A stretch of 64,000 bases of DNA, taken from NCBI RefSeq assembly GCF_002440635.1, contig NZ_DJUW01000011.1, positions 1 to 64,000 of the forward strand. Reading direction: 5' to 3'. This DNA comes from Novosphingobium sp. UBA6272 (GTDB taxonomy: Bacteria > Pseudomonadota > Alphaproteobacteria > Sphingomonadales > Sphingomonadaceae). Below are positions 25,905 through 35,400 of the stretch, piece by piece. The notes beneath the pieces are model-generated. The model searched no databases and was not told the origin of the DNA. It saw only the letters and a program-made list of their open reading frames with translations. A program made the translations under genes and the position numbers. The first letter of the stretch is position 1; each line of letters begins with the position of its first letter.

Positions 25905-26297
25905 TCAGCCTTCGGCATCGCCTTCGATAATGCCAAAATAGGCACCAGCTGGATCGCGCAGAATGCAAAACTGCGCCGCGCCAAATTCTTTGGGTCCGCT
26001 AACCAGCTCGCCGCCACGCTTACGCGCTTCGGCAAGGCTTTCCTCAAGATTAGCCACCTTGATGTAAACCAGCCAATAGGGAGGAAGCTCGGAATTGCTA
26101 CCGCGCGCATGACAGATCCCGGCCACGGTATCTTTGTCTTGCGGCGTTGATACTACATAGTCGCTGTAGTCACCCATGTTGAATTCGTCGGAATCCCATC
26201 CAGTGACAGACTGGTAAAATTCACGAACATCCTTGGCATTACCAACGGTGAGGTCGACCCAAACGATCTGGCCAACTTTTTTTGCGTCATCTCCCAT
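25905..26297 (-). CDS. VOC-superfamily (glyoxalase/bleomycin-resistance fold) protein
   Basis: A 130-residue single VOC domain: two beta-alpha-beta-beta-beta units (QIVWVDLTVGNAKDVREFYQ and WLVYIKVANLEESLAEARKR), ending in FCILRDPAGAYFGIIEG. Proteins of this fold bind or inactivate toxins such as bleomycin, and some enediyne producers carry VOC proteins that sequester the product. In an enediyne island it is a plausible self-resistance protein, but VOC enzymes are common and diverse, so this is inference. The metal ligands are not clear. Confidence 0.85.
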   Translation of the reverse strand: MGDDAKKVGQIVWVDLTVGNAKDVREFYQSVTGWDSDEFNMGDYSDYVVSTPQDKDTVAGICHARGSNSELPPYWLVYIKVANLEESLAEARKRGGELVSGPKEFGAAQFCILRDPAGAYFGIIEGDAEG

Positions 26298-26466
26298 CGA
26301 TACTACTCCCTTGCAAGAATTCCGTGTTCGAATGCCAGATCAATCAGGTCAGCTTTCGTCGACTCGGCGGACGCAAAATGGCCAGCCTGAAGACAGATCA
26401 ATATCACATCTCCAGACTGGCCAAAGTTGTCAACCAGTTGATTGCATCGTCGAGCGCAGGTTCATT

Positions 26467-27405
26467 CTACTGCATTGGCCCCATTGAGACCTGATCGAAG
26501 GAAAGGTCGTAGTTTCCTCCGTCGACAACTTCAACTTTCCAGAGTTTGCCATTGCCTGGGGAGGACAGCATGAACTGGCCAGCTCCTCCAGTTTCGACAC
26601 CGATGAACTGTGTACGTTCACTGCCGCGCATCGGAACACCTGTGGTGTAGCGCAGCTTGGTAGTACCGCCGCCGCGATATTCCGACTCCCAGTTGAGCGA
26701 AATCATTGGCGGGCCATTGCCAGTCTCGATCGACTCGATCTTCAGTGGCTTAAAGAACCCACCAGCATAGGCGACATATTTGAGCTTGTCGAAATAGCCG
26801 GTAGCGATCAGCTTGCGCCACATTCCCGAGAGGGTACGTTCACCCTTAGCGAATTTCACCCCGGTCGCCCGCTGCACGATCGCCATCGAACCATCAGTCG
26901 TGTCCGAGACCTTCGTAAATTCATGGATCTGAGGTGTATTCGAACCAGGCGAGTAACCATCGTGCGCGCACATCAGATAGCTAAGCTTCACAGGATTGGT
27001 CTGCGTCTTTGAAAGCTGCGCAGGCAAGGTTGTTCTGCCGCTTCTCTGCGCAATAATCAGCGCCTCGTTCGATTGTGTATCAATGATCCAGAAATAGTCG
27101 ACATGAACGTCGCCGTGATCGCCCTTCACTTCACCGCGCCAAATCCCATGCATGGTCTTCCTGACCCGCTCAAGCGGGATCGCAGTCCGGTTCGAAAGAG
27201 GAACAATGGCCTCTTTTCTGATCGGGGCATCTTCGACCAACTTGGTCGGCGCCCCACCATTGATCGCGTCGCACGTTGCCATATCGGTCTTGACGATGCG
27301 TTGGAGTTGGGTCCTGCTGAATTTTTCTTGCGCAATCGTGACAGCCGGCACCAATGCAATTCCACAAGAAATCGCCAGCATACCGAGCAAACTGTGCTTT
27401 CTCAT
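26467..27405 (-). CDS. Exported hypothetical protein, paralogue of the protein at 23578-24534
   Basis: A 312-residue protein with a Sec signal (LLGMLAISCGIALVPAVTIA, then Q). The mature part begins with a helical segment (SRTQLQRIVKTDMATCDAIN), then a lipocalin-like beta block (GIWRGEVKG, VDYFWIIDTQSNEAL), then LSGMWRKLIATGYFDKLKYV and a beta-rich C-terminus. It shares its GxW, FW and helix-GxFD features with the protein encoded at 23578. No family is recognised. It is probably periplasmic and lies on the strand of the AraC and VOC genes. Confidence 0.6.
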   Translation of the reverse strand: MRKHSLLGMLAISCGIALVPAVTIAQEKFSRTQLQRIVKTDMATCDAINGGAPTKLVEDAPIRKEAIVPLSNRTAIPLERVRKTMHGIWRGEVKGDHGDVHVDYFWIIDTQSNEALIIAQRSGRTTLPAQLSKTQTNPVKLSYLMCAHDGYSPGSNTPQIHEFTKVSDTTDGSMAIVQRATGVKFAKGERTLSGMWRKLIATGYFDKLKYVAYAGGFFKPLKIESIETGNGPPMISLNWESEYRGGGTTKLRYTTGVPMRGSERTQFIGVETGGAGQFMLSSPGNGKLWKVEVVDGGNYDLSFDQVSMGPMQ

Positions 27406-27504
27406 TGCTCATCCCCATCAAAGTGTTTCGCCGTGCAAGGGCGAGACTATTGCCTACGCAGGGGATATTTCCTCTCTTGAATTGCTCGTAAGCGCTTTAC
27501 TTGC

Positions 27505-28320
27505 TCAAACCGCACTTGATGCCCGGTCACCTGCTCCTGCAACCACGTTCAGGCGTGCAATTTCCTCGCCGTTTTGATGCAAGTGCAGATCACCAACTGC
27601 GTCAAGTTCGATTTCAATCGGGTGGCGCGGATCGGCGTAATGCATGAATCTGGCGCTCAGGCTCTGCAGAAATGTTGGCCCACGAAGCTGCTCCAATGCG
27701 TCGAGTGACCTATCGATCAGGATGAGAGCTGGAACATGATCAACTCGGTTGCCATCAACCAGGCGGTCCGATTCGCCCGGCACAAAGGTCCAGCGGTCTG
27801 CCCGAATGCGCACCAGACCGGCTTGAGGCTGGTCGATCGAAACCTGATCGAAATCGGCGAAATTGCGCCCTCTTCTGATAAAGCCGGCCAAAGCCGCCGG
27901 CACGAGTTGGAAGCGCGTTTCGACCCGGCAACATTGACCGGACCCGCGAGCCCAATAGCGCGCCACGACAGCAGCTGCTGTGCCACGCGCATTTCGTTCT
28001 GCCAGGAACCGCATCGCCAAGACATCGGACGGCCTGCTCGAACCGGACCGAACCGTCAGATGCATCGAACTTATCGCAAAACCATGGTCGATTGGCAGCG
28101 AAAGCCAATCCTTTGCAATTGGAATCGCCAAGCGATGCGCCATTACGAGGTGGTTGAACCATGAGAATTGGTGGCGATATGTGCCCAAGCTGGGATCGCT
28201 GGGCGGCTCGGAAAAGCTGGCAACAAATCCAGCGCCAAAAGGCTTGGCATGAGCAGTGATCCCATTTCCGGAAACTTGGCCCAGGCTATGTCCAAGCAAG
28301 AGCGGATCGATCGCGGCCAA
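27505..28320 (-). CDS. AfsA-like hotdog-fold protein
   Basis: About 271 residues. I chose a TTG start at 28320 because a GAGGAAG site precedes it; the frame is open to 28431 and beyond, so the start is uncertain. Two hotdog-like repeats are suggested: FSWFNHLVMAHRLAIPI with GFAISSMHLTVR in the first, and GNRVDHVPALILIDRSLDAL in the second, the latter close to the DHVPGMLLxEA motif of A-factor biosynthesis (AfsA) hotdog domains. AfsA makes butyrolactone signal precursors; a dehydratase or thioesterase-like role is also possible. It is divergent from the TolB-like gene. Confidence 0.5.
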   Translation of the reverse strand: MAAIDPLLLGHSLGQVSGNGITAHAKPFGAGFVASFSEPPSDPSLGTYRHQFSWFNHLVMAHRLAIPIAKDWLSLPIDHGFAISSMHLTVRSGSSRPSDVLAMRFLAERNARGTAAAVVARYWARGSGQCCRVETRFQLVPAALAGFIRRGRNFADFDQVSIDQPQAGLVRIRADRWTFVPGESDRLVDGNRVDHVPALILIDRSLDALEQLRGPTFLQSLSARFMHYADPRHPIEIELDAVGDLHLHQNGEEIARLNVVAGAGDRASSAV

Positions 28321-28636
28321 GTTGCGCTTCCTCAGAGCTCCATCCTGCCATTGCTCTGCTGCAGAGCATGAATTGGCATGGACAGATCGTCGACCATAGA
28401 ACGGAAAATTCCCAAAGCCAGCGCGGCACAACCGCTTTCAAGTTCAATGGATGCCGTTTCCAAGCGCGGGGTGCAGCGTCGCAATTTGCACTTGCCAATT
28501 GCCCAAATGAAGAGATTCTGGAAATTCATGGATCATGGATTTGTTCTTGCATCGGTATCATGATCGCGAATTGTACAATCATCAAGACTCCAATGGCTGC
28601 AATTCAATTGCCGCTGATGCTTTAGAGGTGGGTGAA

Positions 28637-30364
28637 ATGGCTCGATCCTTATTGATTCCTGCGCTCACCGTATCGTTGATGGGCATTTGTGCTGCGCAGG
28701 CCCAGCCGCTCGCCAGCACTGATGTGCAAAGCCAGGCCCGCTTGATTGCAAGTGATGACAAGGGAGCCGGAGACGGATCCATCTCTGCGGATGGACGGTA
28801 TTTGGTGGCGTCATCGACCAGGCTTAAGGGCCAGTCCTCAATTTGGCTGTTCGATCGGAAAGTCGGCACCTGGCGGCAGCTAACCGAACCCGGAAATGGT
28901 GATCGCGAGCCCGCAATTTCGCCAAATGGCCGCTTTGTGGTCTTCATTTCCGATCGCAAGAATCGCACCGATCTTTGGGCAATCGATACCGGATCGGGTC
29001 GACAATTCGCTTTGACCGAAGATTCCGCCGAAGAGGAATACCCAGCCTGGTCAAAAGACGGAAAGCAAATCGTGTTTACGGGTGGGCCATGGAAGGAACG
29101 AAATTTCTACACCTTCAAGATCGGACAAAAAGACGGTCGCATCTTGTCGCCCCCAACCCCAGCCCTCACCCGAACCGGTCATGTTGGAGCGTGCAATTTC
29201 AAGGCCGATGGCAAATTGATCTGCCATGTTTATCAAGGCAGTTCAGGCGATCTCATTGAAGTCGACCCCATAACGCACAAGGAGCGGCGGATAACGCGGG
29301 GCGGCTGGTGGTTCTACAAACCAGATGTCGCACCCGATGGCTGGGTGGCTGTCACGGTCATCGGCGGCGATGGCGAAATGATCCGTTTCATGCCGGCGGG
29401 TGGCACTGGCGACCCGCTGCCCAGCCCGGCGATCAAGGGCAGTTGGCCGCAATTTGCCAAGAATGGCCGTGAGCTGATATTTCACAGGACCGTCAACGAG
29501 GGCGTTGGGCTCAAACTGCTGGATCTGCAAAATGGCAACGTCCAGACCCTTGAGCCGGCGGGAAAACTGGGGCCCTCAGCAGCGATTTCTCCGGACGGTA
29601 CCTTGGTGGCCTATTGCCGGGTCGAAGGCGATCGCTCCTCCGTCAGGCTGCTTCGGATCGCAGATGGCAAGGACTGGCCCCTGCAGGTCGATGAAAGCAC
29701 CTGCAATCCGTCATGGGCACCGGATGGCAAACGATTGGCCCTTAGCCTGCGAAAGGACGGACATTGGGCACAGGCAGTTGTCGGAACGGACGGATCGGGC
29801 CTCAGGATTCTCCGCGATGGAAGCGGCACGGAGTGGCAGTTTGACGCGCCGGCAAGTTGGTCGCCAGACGGTCAGAAATTGGCATTCGCCGCCAATACCG
29901 CGCCCTATGAGAGCGACCTGTTCGTTGCGGATCTGCCAAGCGGGGCCGTCCGAAATATAACCAAGGACACCTGGTTTGACGAAGGGCCGACCTGGTCAGC
30001 GGACGGGAAATCGATCGTGTTCATGTCGACCCGCGGAGGCAGCTGGACTTGGGGCCTATTCGCAATTCCGGCAGCGGGTGGCGAAGCCAGGGTGCTGGTC
30101 GAACCCGACTCGATTGAGCGGCGCTTTCCTCAACTCGATGGCGATGGGACTGTCTGGTGGATTGAGAGCGACCTTTGTCTGGGCTCGACCTATCTGGTTC
30201 GGCGCATGGCCGACGGTTCAACCAAGAAGTTCTATGATCTCCCAGGGGCGGCAGGGATGAACCGGACCGGAAACGGCAAGGTAGCCTTGCTGCCAATTTC
30301 ACGGCAAAGGGTGGAATACTGGAGCCTGCCAATGTCCAGCAGTCACGGATCACGTTCGCCGTGA
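28637..30364 (+). CDS. Exported TolB-like beta-propeller protein
   Basis: A 575-residue protein from the ATG at 28637 (GAGGTG site upstream). A signal peptide (LLIPALTVSLMGICAAQAQ) is followed by repeated WD40-like/PD40 blades: GDGSISADGRYLVASSTR, REPAISPNGRFVVFISDR, EYPAWSKDGKQIVFTGGP, CNPSWAPDGKRLALSLRK, DAPASWSPDGQKLAFAAN and GPTWSADGKSIVFMSTRG. Such propellers are binding scaffolds in the periplasm. Its stop overlaps the GTG start of the dihaem peroxidase gene, so the two are translationally coupled and probably act together. Confidence 0.85.
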   Translation: MARSLLIPALTVSLMGICAAQAQPLASTDVQSQARLIASDDKGAGDGSISADGRYLVASSTRLKGQSSIWLFDRKVGTWRQLTEPGNGDREPAISPNGRFVVFISDRKNRTDLWAIDTGSGRQFALTEDSAEEEYPAWSKDGKQIVFTGGPWKERNFYTFKIGQKDGRILSPPTPALTRTGHVGACNFKADGKLICHVYQGSSGDLIEVDPITHKERRITRGGWWFYKPDVAPDGWVAVTVIGGDGEMIRFMPAGGTGDPLPSPAIKGSWPQFAKNGRELIFHRTVNEGVGLKLLDLQNGNVQTLEPAGKLGPSAAISPDGTLVAYCRVEGDRSSVRLLRIADGKDWPLQVDESTCNPSWAPDGKRLALSLRKDGHWAQAVVGTDGSGLRILRDGSGTEWQFDAPASWSPDGQKLAFAANTAPYESDLFVADLPSGAVRNITKDTWFDEGPTWSADGKSIVFMSTRGGSWTWGLFAIPAAGGEARVLVEPDSIERRFPQLDGDGTVWWIESDLCLGSTYLVRRMADGSTKKFYDLPGAAGMNRTGNGKVALLPISRQRVEYWSLPMSSSHGSRSP

Positions 30365-32001
30365 CCTACCCAATCCGGATGGTATCAGCGATTGCTGCTT
30401 TGCTCGCAATCGCCTTCACCGCATTCCAGCCATTGTCAGCCGGTGCCGAACAGCGCCGATCGTTTACCGTCCGAATGGCTTCACCAGCGATGCCCGCAAG
30501 CGCCCCCCAGGCTGACCTCTTGATCCTCGAGCATTCAGCGGCAGCCCAAAATGGCTTGGAGGCTGCTCAAGCCACTGCATTGGTCCGTAATGCCCTTGTC
30601 GCGGCACGTTTGCGCGAGCCCGAGGGGCCGGTGATGGTATTGATAGCACCCGATGGCCGGGTAGTGCTGCGGGCCGATATCGCGCCTCCGCGCATTCCCG
30701 CGGCCGGCATGGCCTTTAGGTCCACCGATGCCGGCAAGCAGTTTGCCAACGCTGAATTCCGGGGTTTTCGTCTTGGCATTGCAACTATCGCACGCGACGA
30801 ACTGGTGCTGGATCGCATGGCCGAGCTAGGTGTCGATTTGGTGCTGGTTGTTACTGACCTGCTTGAGCCGAGACAAGTCCAGCACTTGTCCAGCAAGGCT
30901 AGATCGCTTGGCTTAAGCCTGTTCCTGCTGCCGAATTGCCAGTCCCTTTCCCCCTGCCCTGACAGCCTGGCTTTGCCAGCCTCTGGCCCGCAGACCTCTG
31001 GCGACAAGGCCACACTTACTCTGTGGCGCAGCAAGACGCAGGGTGTACCCAGTGCCCTCGGCTTGCCGAGCCGCGTGCCCTGGCCGGCCGGCAGCAAAGT
31101 GGACCCGGCCCTGATCGAATTGGGGCGTAGGCTTTTCTTCAGTCCGGTTCTTTCGGCCGACGGCCAAGTCTCGTGTGCCAGTTGCCACAAGCCCGAACTT
31201 GGCTTTGCCGATAACCAGCCAACGAGCGCCGGTGCCGGCGGCCGTAAAACGCAGCGCAACGCCCCCGGATTGCTCAATGTCGCGTTCCGGCCCGGATTGC
31301 GTTGGGACGCATATCCGACTTCGATCGAACAGTTCATAAAGTATCCGGTCAGCGGCCGGGATGAAATGAACGCACATGATTTGCCGGCTGCCGCACGCCG
31401 TGCGGCGGGAAATCCTGGCTTCGCCGCTGGCTTTCAACGGGTTTTCGGATCCAGGCAGGTCGATTTTCCGCAAATTGAGATTGCGATCGGCGCCTATGTC
31501 CGGACACTCGTCTCCGGCAATTCCGCCTTCGACAGAGCGATGTTTGGCGGCCAGCCAGAGGCCATGAGTGCGTCGGCATGGCGGGGATTTGCCCTTTTTG
31601 GCGGGCGAGCAGGATGCTCAACCTGTCATACCTGGACGCAAGAGAGCCCGTTCTTCAGCGACGGGCAGCTCCACGCCACTGGCTGGGGATGGGACGCTGC
31701 TCTTGGTGCTTACGTCGATGAAGGTGCCGGCGCCCTCGGCACCAGCGAACTGACCGGGCAGTTTCGAACTCCGACACTTCGCGATCTGACCTTGACCGGC
31801 CCTTATATGCATGACGGCAGGCTGGCGACCTTGCGCGAGGTCATCGAATTCTTCAATCGTGGCGGCGGACCGGGACCGGGCCGCAGCCCATCGATGCGAC
31901 CGCTCCATCTGACTGAATCCGACATGGACGATCTCGAACAATTCCTGATCGCGCTAACTGGGGAGAGCCGTTACGATCAAAGCGGTCGCCGGTTCCGATA
32001 G
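30361..32001 (+). CDS. MauG/CcpA-type dihaem peroxidase with long N-terminal extension
   Basis: A 546-residue exported protein with a GTG start overlapping the propeller gene stop. Two haem c motifs, CASCH (272-276) and CSTCH (419-423), lie in the arrangement of bacterial dihaem peroxidases and MauG. The family block PYMHDGRLATLREVIEFFN near 480 provides a Met/His environment for the second haem. Residues about 35-245 form an extra domain (LVLVVTDLLEPRQVQHLSSK) of unknown role. Such enzymes use peroxide or high-valent haem for oxidation, including radical modification of substrates. It is convergent with the enediyne thioesterase gene, six bases apart. Confidence 0.85.
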   Translation: MTYPIRMVSAIAALLAIAFTAFQPLSAGAEQRRSFTVRMASPAMPASAPQADLLILEHSAAAQNGLEAAQATALVRNALVAARLREPEGPVMVLIAPDGRVVLRADIAPPRIPAAGMAFRSTDAGKQFANAEFRGFRLGIATIARDELVLDRMAELGVDLVLVVTDLLEPRQVQHLSSKARSLGLSLFLLPNCQSLSPCPDSLALPASGPQTSGDKATLTLWRSKTQGVPSALGLPSRVPWPAGSKVDPALIELGRRLFFSPVLSADGQVSCASCHKPELGFADNQPTSAGAGGRKTQRNAPGLLNVAFRPGLRWDAYPTSIEQFIKYPVSGRDEMNAHDLPAAARRAAGNPGFAAGFQRVFGSRQVDFPQIEIAIGAYVRTLVSGNSAFDRAMFGGQPEAMSASAWRGFALFGGRAGCSTCHTWTQESPFFSDGQLHATGWGWDAALGAYVDEGAGALGTSELTGQFRTPTLRDLTLTGPYMHDGRLATLREVIEFFNRGGGPGPGRSPSMRPLHLTESDMDDLEQFLIALTGESRYDQSGRRFR

Positions 32002-32007
32002 CCAAGT

Positions 32008-32454
32008 TCAAACCGTGAAGCCGCGCAGAGCGTTTTGCAACGATGCCGGGACTTCAGTTGGCAGCAGCGCAGCGCCCGGTCGGGGTTGATCCATGCAGCC
32101 GATCTCTTGCAAACCCAGCGCAGCCAACCGCCGGTGTCCGTCCCGTTCCAGGCAGTAGCGAAACTCCAGCTCGATCCGGTTGCCGCGCTGGGCCCGCAAT
32201 CGCATTTCGATTTCCAATGGATCGAAGGCGGCCAGCTCCTCGAAATATTCGCACGAAACCTTGATGGTAACCAGACGCAGGGTGTCAGCCAGCAGCGCCA
32301 AAACATCCGGAGCATGCTCTGCCAAAAAGGCTTCGCGGCAACGGCCCTGCCAACTGATGTATTTGGCAAAATAGACATTACCAACCAGGTTTGTGTCCTC
32401 GAAGGAAACGAATGGCCGCCAGCGGAAAGCTGGGGCTTCGGACGATCCCTGCAT
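32008..32454 (-). CDS. tebC: Enediyne-type hotdog thioesterase
   Basis: A 148-residue protein, the usual size for the CalE7/DynE7/SgcE10 group that releases the polyene from the enediyne synthase. The diagnostic opening FEDTNLVGNVYFAKYISWQG, then RCREAFLAEHAPDV, is clear, followed by VSCEYFEELAAFDPLEIEM. The ATG at 32454 shares one base with the PksE stop (TGATG), so translation is coupled; a longer frame to 32538 would only run back into pksE. It is the last gene of the five-gene enediyne cassette. Confidence 0.92.
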   Translation of the reverse strand: MQGSSEAPAFRWRPFVSFEDTNLVGNVYFAKYISWQGRCREAFLAEHAPDVLALLADTLRLVTIKVSCEYFEELAAFDPLEIEMRLRAQRGNRIELEFRYCLERDGHRRLAALGLQEIGCMDQPRPGAALLPTEVPASLQNALRGFTV

Positions 32455-35400
32455 CAACGCGGATCCAGACTGGAAATTGCGATCGAGGCGAGGTGCGGAA
32501 CACCATCGACACTGAAAGGCGAGAGGATTAGCGCGCATTCCCCTGTGGGCAGCCGATAGATCGAATCCCCTGAGCTCTTTGGCTCTCCAACCGCTCCAAT
32601 CTTACGCAGCGATTCCGCCGCAGCCCATTTTTGGGCATCTCCGCGTTCCTCGAAGTCCTGCAGCATCACCAGGTCGCAGCCTACCGGATGGCTGCTGCGC
32701 ACCGCCAGGGTTGCGGAATGGGTGTGGGAAAGCGAGCAATGAACGCCTTCGGGGAAAACCGGTGAACCATCGCCACGCCGATCCGACGGCGGTGCAAGGC
32801 CGATTTCTTCCAGGGCCTCGGTCCGGCGGTCGCCTCGCTCAAGTTTCGGGTCGCTAACCAGCGCGCATTGCAATGAATCTTCACCCGTTGTCTCGCGAGC
32901 GAGACGTTCCAAATAGGGGCCAATCAATTCAGGCACCGCCGCAACCACCGGTTCGATTGCGATTGATCCGATGGTTCGAAACACGGCTTCGTTCCATTGT
33001 TCGATTATGGCACCCTCAGCATCGAAGAAAGTGATGTCGAAGGCATAGTCTCCCGCCTTCGCCCATCGCTCAACTGCCCGGATGCCGGCCGCACCGCCAG
33101 CCGCGTGGAATTCGATTTGCGTTACCTTGATCGGCAGCACCCGTCGGTGTGGCACGCAGGCCTGCAGCAAATGCAATCCGCAATCGCGGGCCAGCGGGTC
33201 GCCGAGCAGCACGGTCTGCGGTTCGAATGCTCCGAACAGTGCAACAGGCTGCGCTCCTAATAGACTCGCCTCAACCACCCGAGAGCTAAGCAATCCCAGT
33301 TGTCCAAGGCGCTGGAAAGCCTGCCCATGGAAAAACAGCGGTCCATACAATTTCGAAAGGCTGGCACCGCCTGATACAGCATCAGCCCGCCCGGCGGAGC
33401 GTCTTGCGCCGTAATGCAAGGTGGCCCGGGCAACGGGTTCGATAAACTGGTCCTCATCGCTGCGAATTTCGCAGCTGACCGAGCCGTCCGGGTTGCGCAA
33501 GCTTGCAACCCGCATTCTCCGAGCTTCGATCCCAACCGTTACCGCGGACATGAAATCAAGCTGTTCAATCCGGACCAGCTTTTGCGCATCACCCTCCAAC
33601 TGAGCGGCTACCTGGGACATGGCCTCCAGCATCAGCACGCCTGGCAGCACGGGGACACCGTCAACAACGTGAGAAAGCAGGTAGGGGTCTCGTCCGTGAT
33701 TGATGGTGCATTCCACAACCAGTTCCACCTGGGGTGTATGGACAATGACTTGATCAAGGAACCGCAAAGTTCCCGCACCCGGAACCGGCTCCATTCTGCC
33801 AAACCGGCTCGCCACAAGGATCGCGCCGTGAATGGGCGACAGGATCAGGTCGCAAGCCTGATCGATCGCCTCGCCAAGCGGCAGCGCATCGATCCCATCG
33901 GCTCGCAATTGGTCGATCACGCCCAAACGGTCTCCCATTCCGGCTCCTGCCCAGACCGACCATTCGATATTGAGAGTAAGCAGGTCCGGGAAATTTTCCA
34001 TTGCCCTGGCAAGCAATCGTCCTTGCTCGGCATTGGCCAGTGCGTAATGCGCTTCGCCCGCCAGACCGAGGCGGCCGATAATCGAACCAAAACCAACCGC
34101 TCGGCGGAGACTGGGACCGCATGCGTCGAGAGCATTGAGCAGGCCTAGACACTTCGGCCCCAACGTCTGACGGAGCCGCTCCGGATCGAGATCCATGAAT
34201 GTTGCCGGTTCGTTGACGCCTGCAGTGTGAACGAGATGGCTGGGCGGGCCGAGTTTTTCCGTCCATCGCCGGACCGCGGCCATTAACCCGGCACCATCCT
34301 CGACGTCGGCCTGGCCGTAACCGACTCTAAGGTTCAGGGCTGCGGCCCGATCCAGCAAGGCAATGACATCGGGCGCATCAGCCGGAGACCTGCCGATCAG
34401 GATAAGTGCCGCACCGGTTCGCTTGCCAAGTTCGATAGCGACTTCCGCACCGATCCCGCGTGCGCCCCCAGTAACCACAATAACGCTCGCCTTGCTATCT
34501 TGCTGCTGACCGGTTCGGTCTGGCTCCGGCTCAAGGCGAATTGAGCCGCATCGCACGATGCCGTTACCATCCAGCGAGATGACCGGGTGATCACTCGGCA
34601 GCGCCGGAAGCGGACCGCTCCATTCGGAAACATCGACTGCCCGGATCGAATCGAACAGCCCTTCAGCCTGCAATGATCCGACAAACCCGTCCAGCGCCGC
34701 TCCGCAGTGCAACAGTGCCAGGTGCCGAACAGAAATGCAGGCCTGTCTGACCGCCGCAAACAGCGCTGCCGCGTCACGCATTGCGTCCCAGCTTCCAATC
34801 CGGATCGCCAATGCCGTTGGCCCGGCAGGAATTGGATCTCCAAGCGCAATTTCATACCAGTCGAACAGATCGAGCGGACCGGAACCATGGTCTGCCCAGA
34901 CCGGGCTGAACCTGCGCACCCATGGCGCAATACCGGCAATCCGCTCTGGCACGGCCACCGGACCCAATACTTCAAGCTGGACCAATTCCTCCGCAACTTC
35001 CTGCAGCGATGCGTTGGCAAAGGCCGTGCGATGCCCTGGAAGCTGAATCCCCCGATGCTGGGCCAATCGGGCCAGAATCCGGCTTACGGCCAGAGAATTG
35101 AGGTGCAAGTCATCCAGAAATCGCAGTTCCGGATTAAGCGATTGTGGCGCCAATCCGGTCTTTTCCGCAACCAGAGCACAAAGCTGTTCCAAGCAATCCT
35201 GCCCGGCCGGAATAGGCTTGAGATCGCCAGCCCCATCGTTTTCCAAAGCTGGGTCGAGCGAAGGCGTAATTGCCGACGCCGCGCTGCCCCCGCCACACGG
35301 ATTTGACAAAAAGCTGGGCTGCGTGACAGCCAGATTAGGAAATGCGGCCTCGGGATAAATCGAGGCAAGATCCAATTTCAGGCCGGCGGCATGCAGCTGT

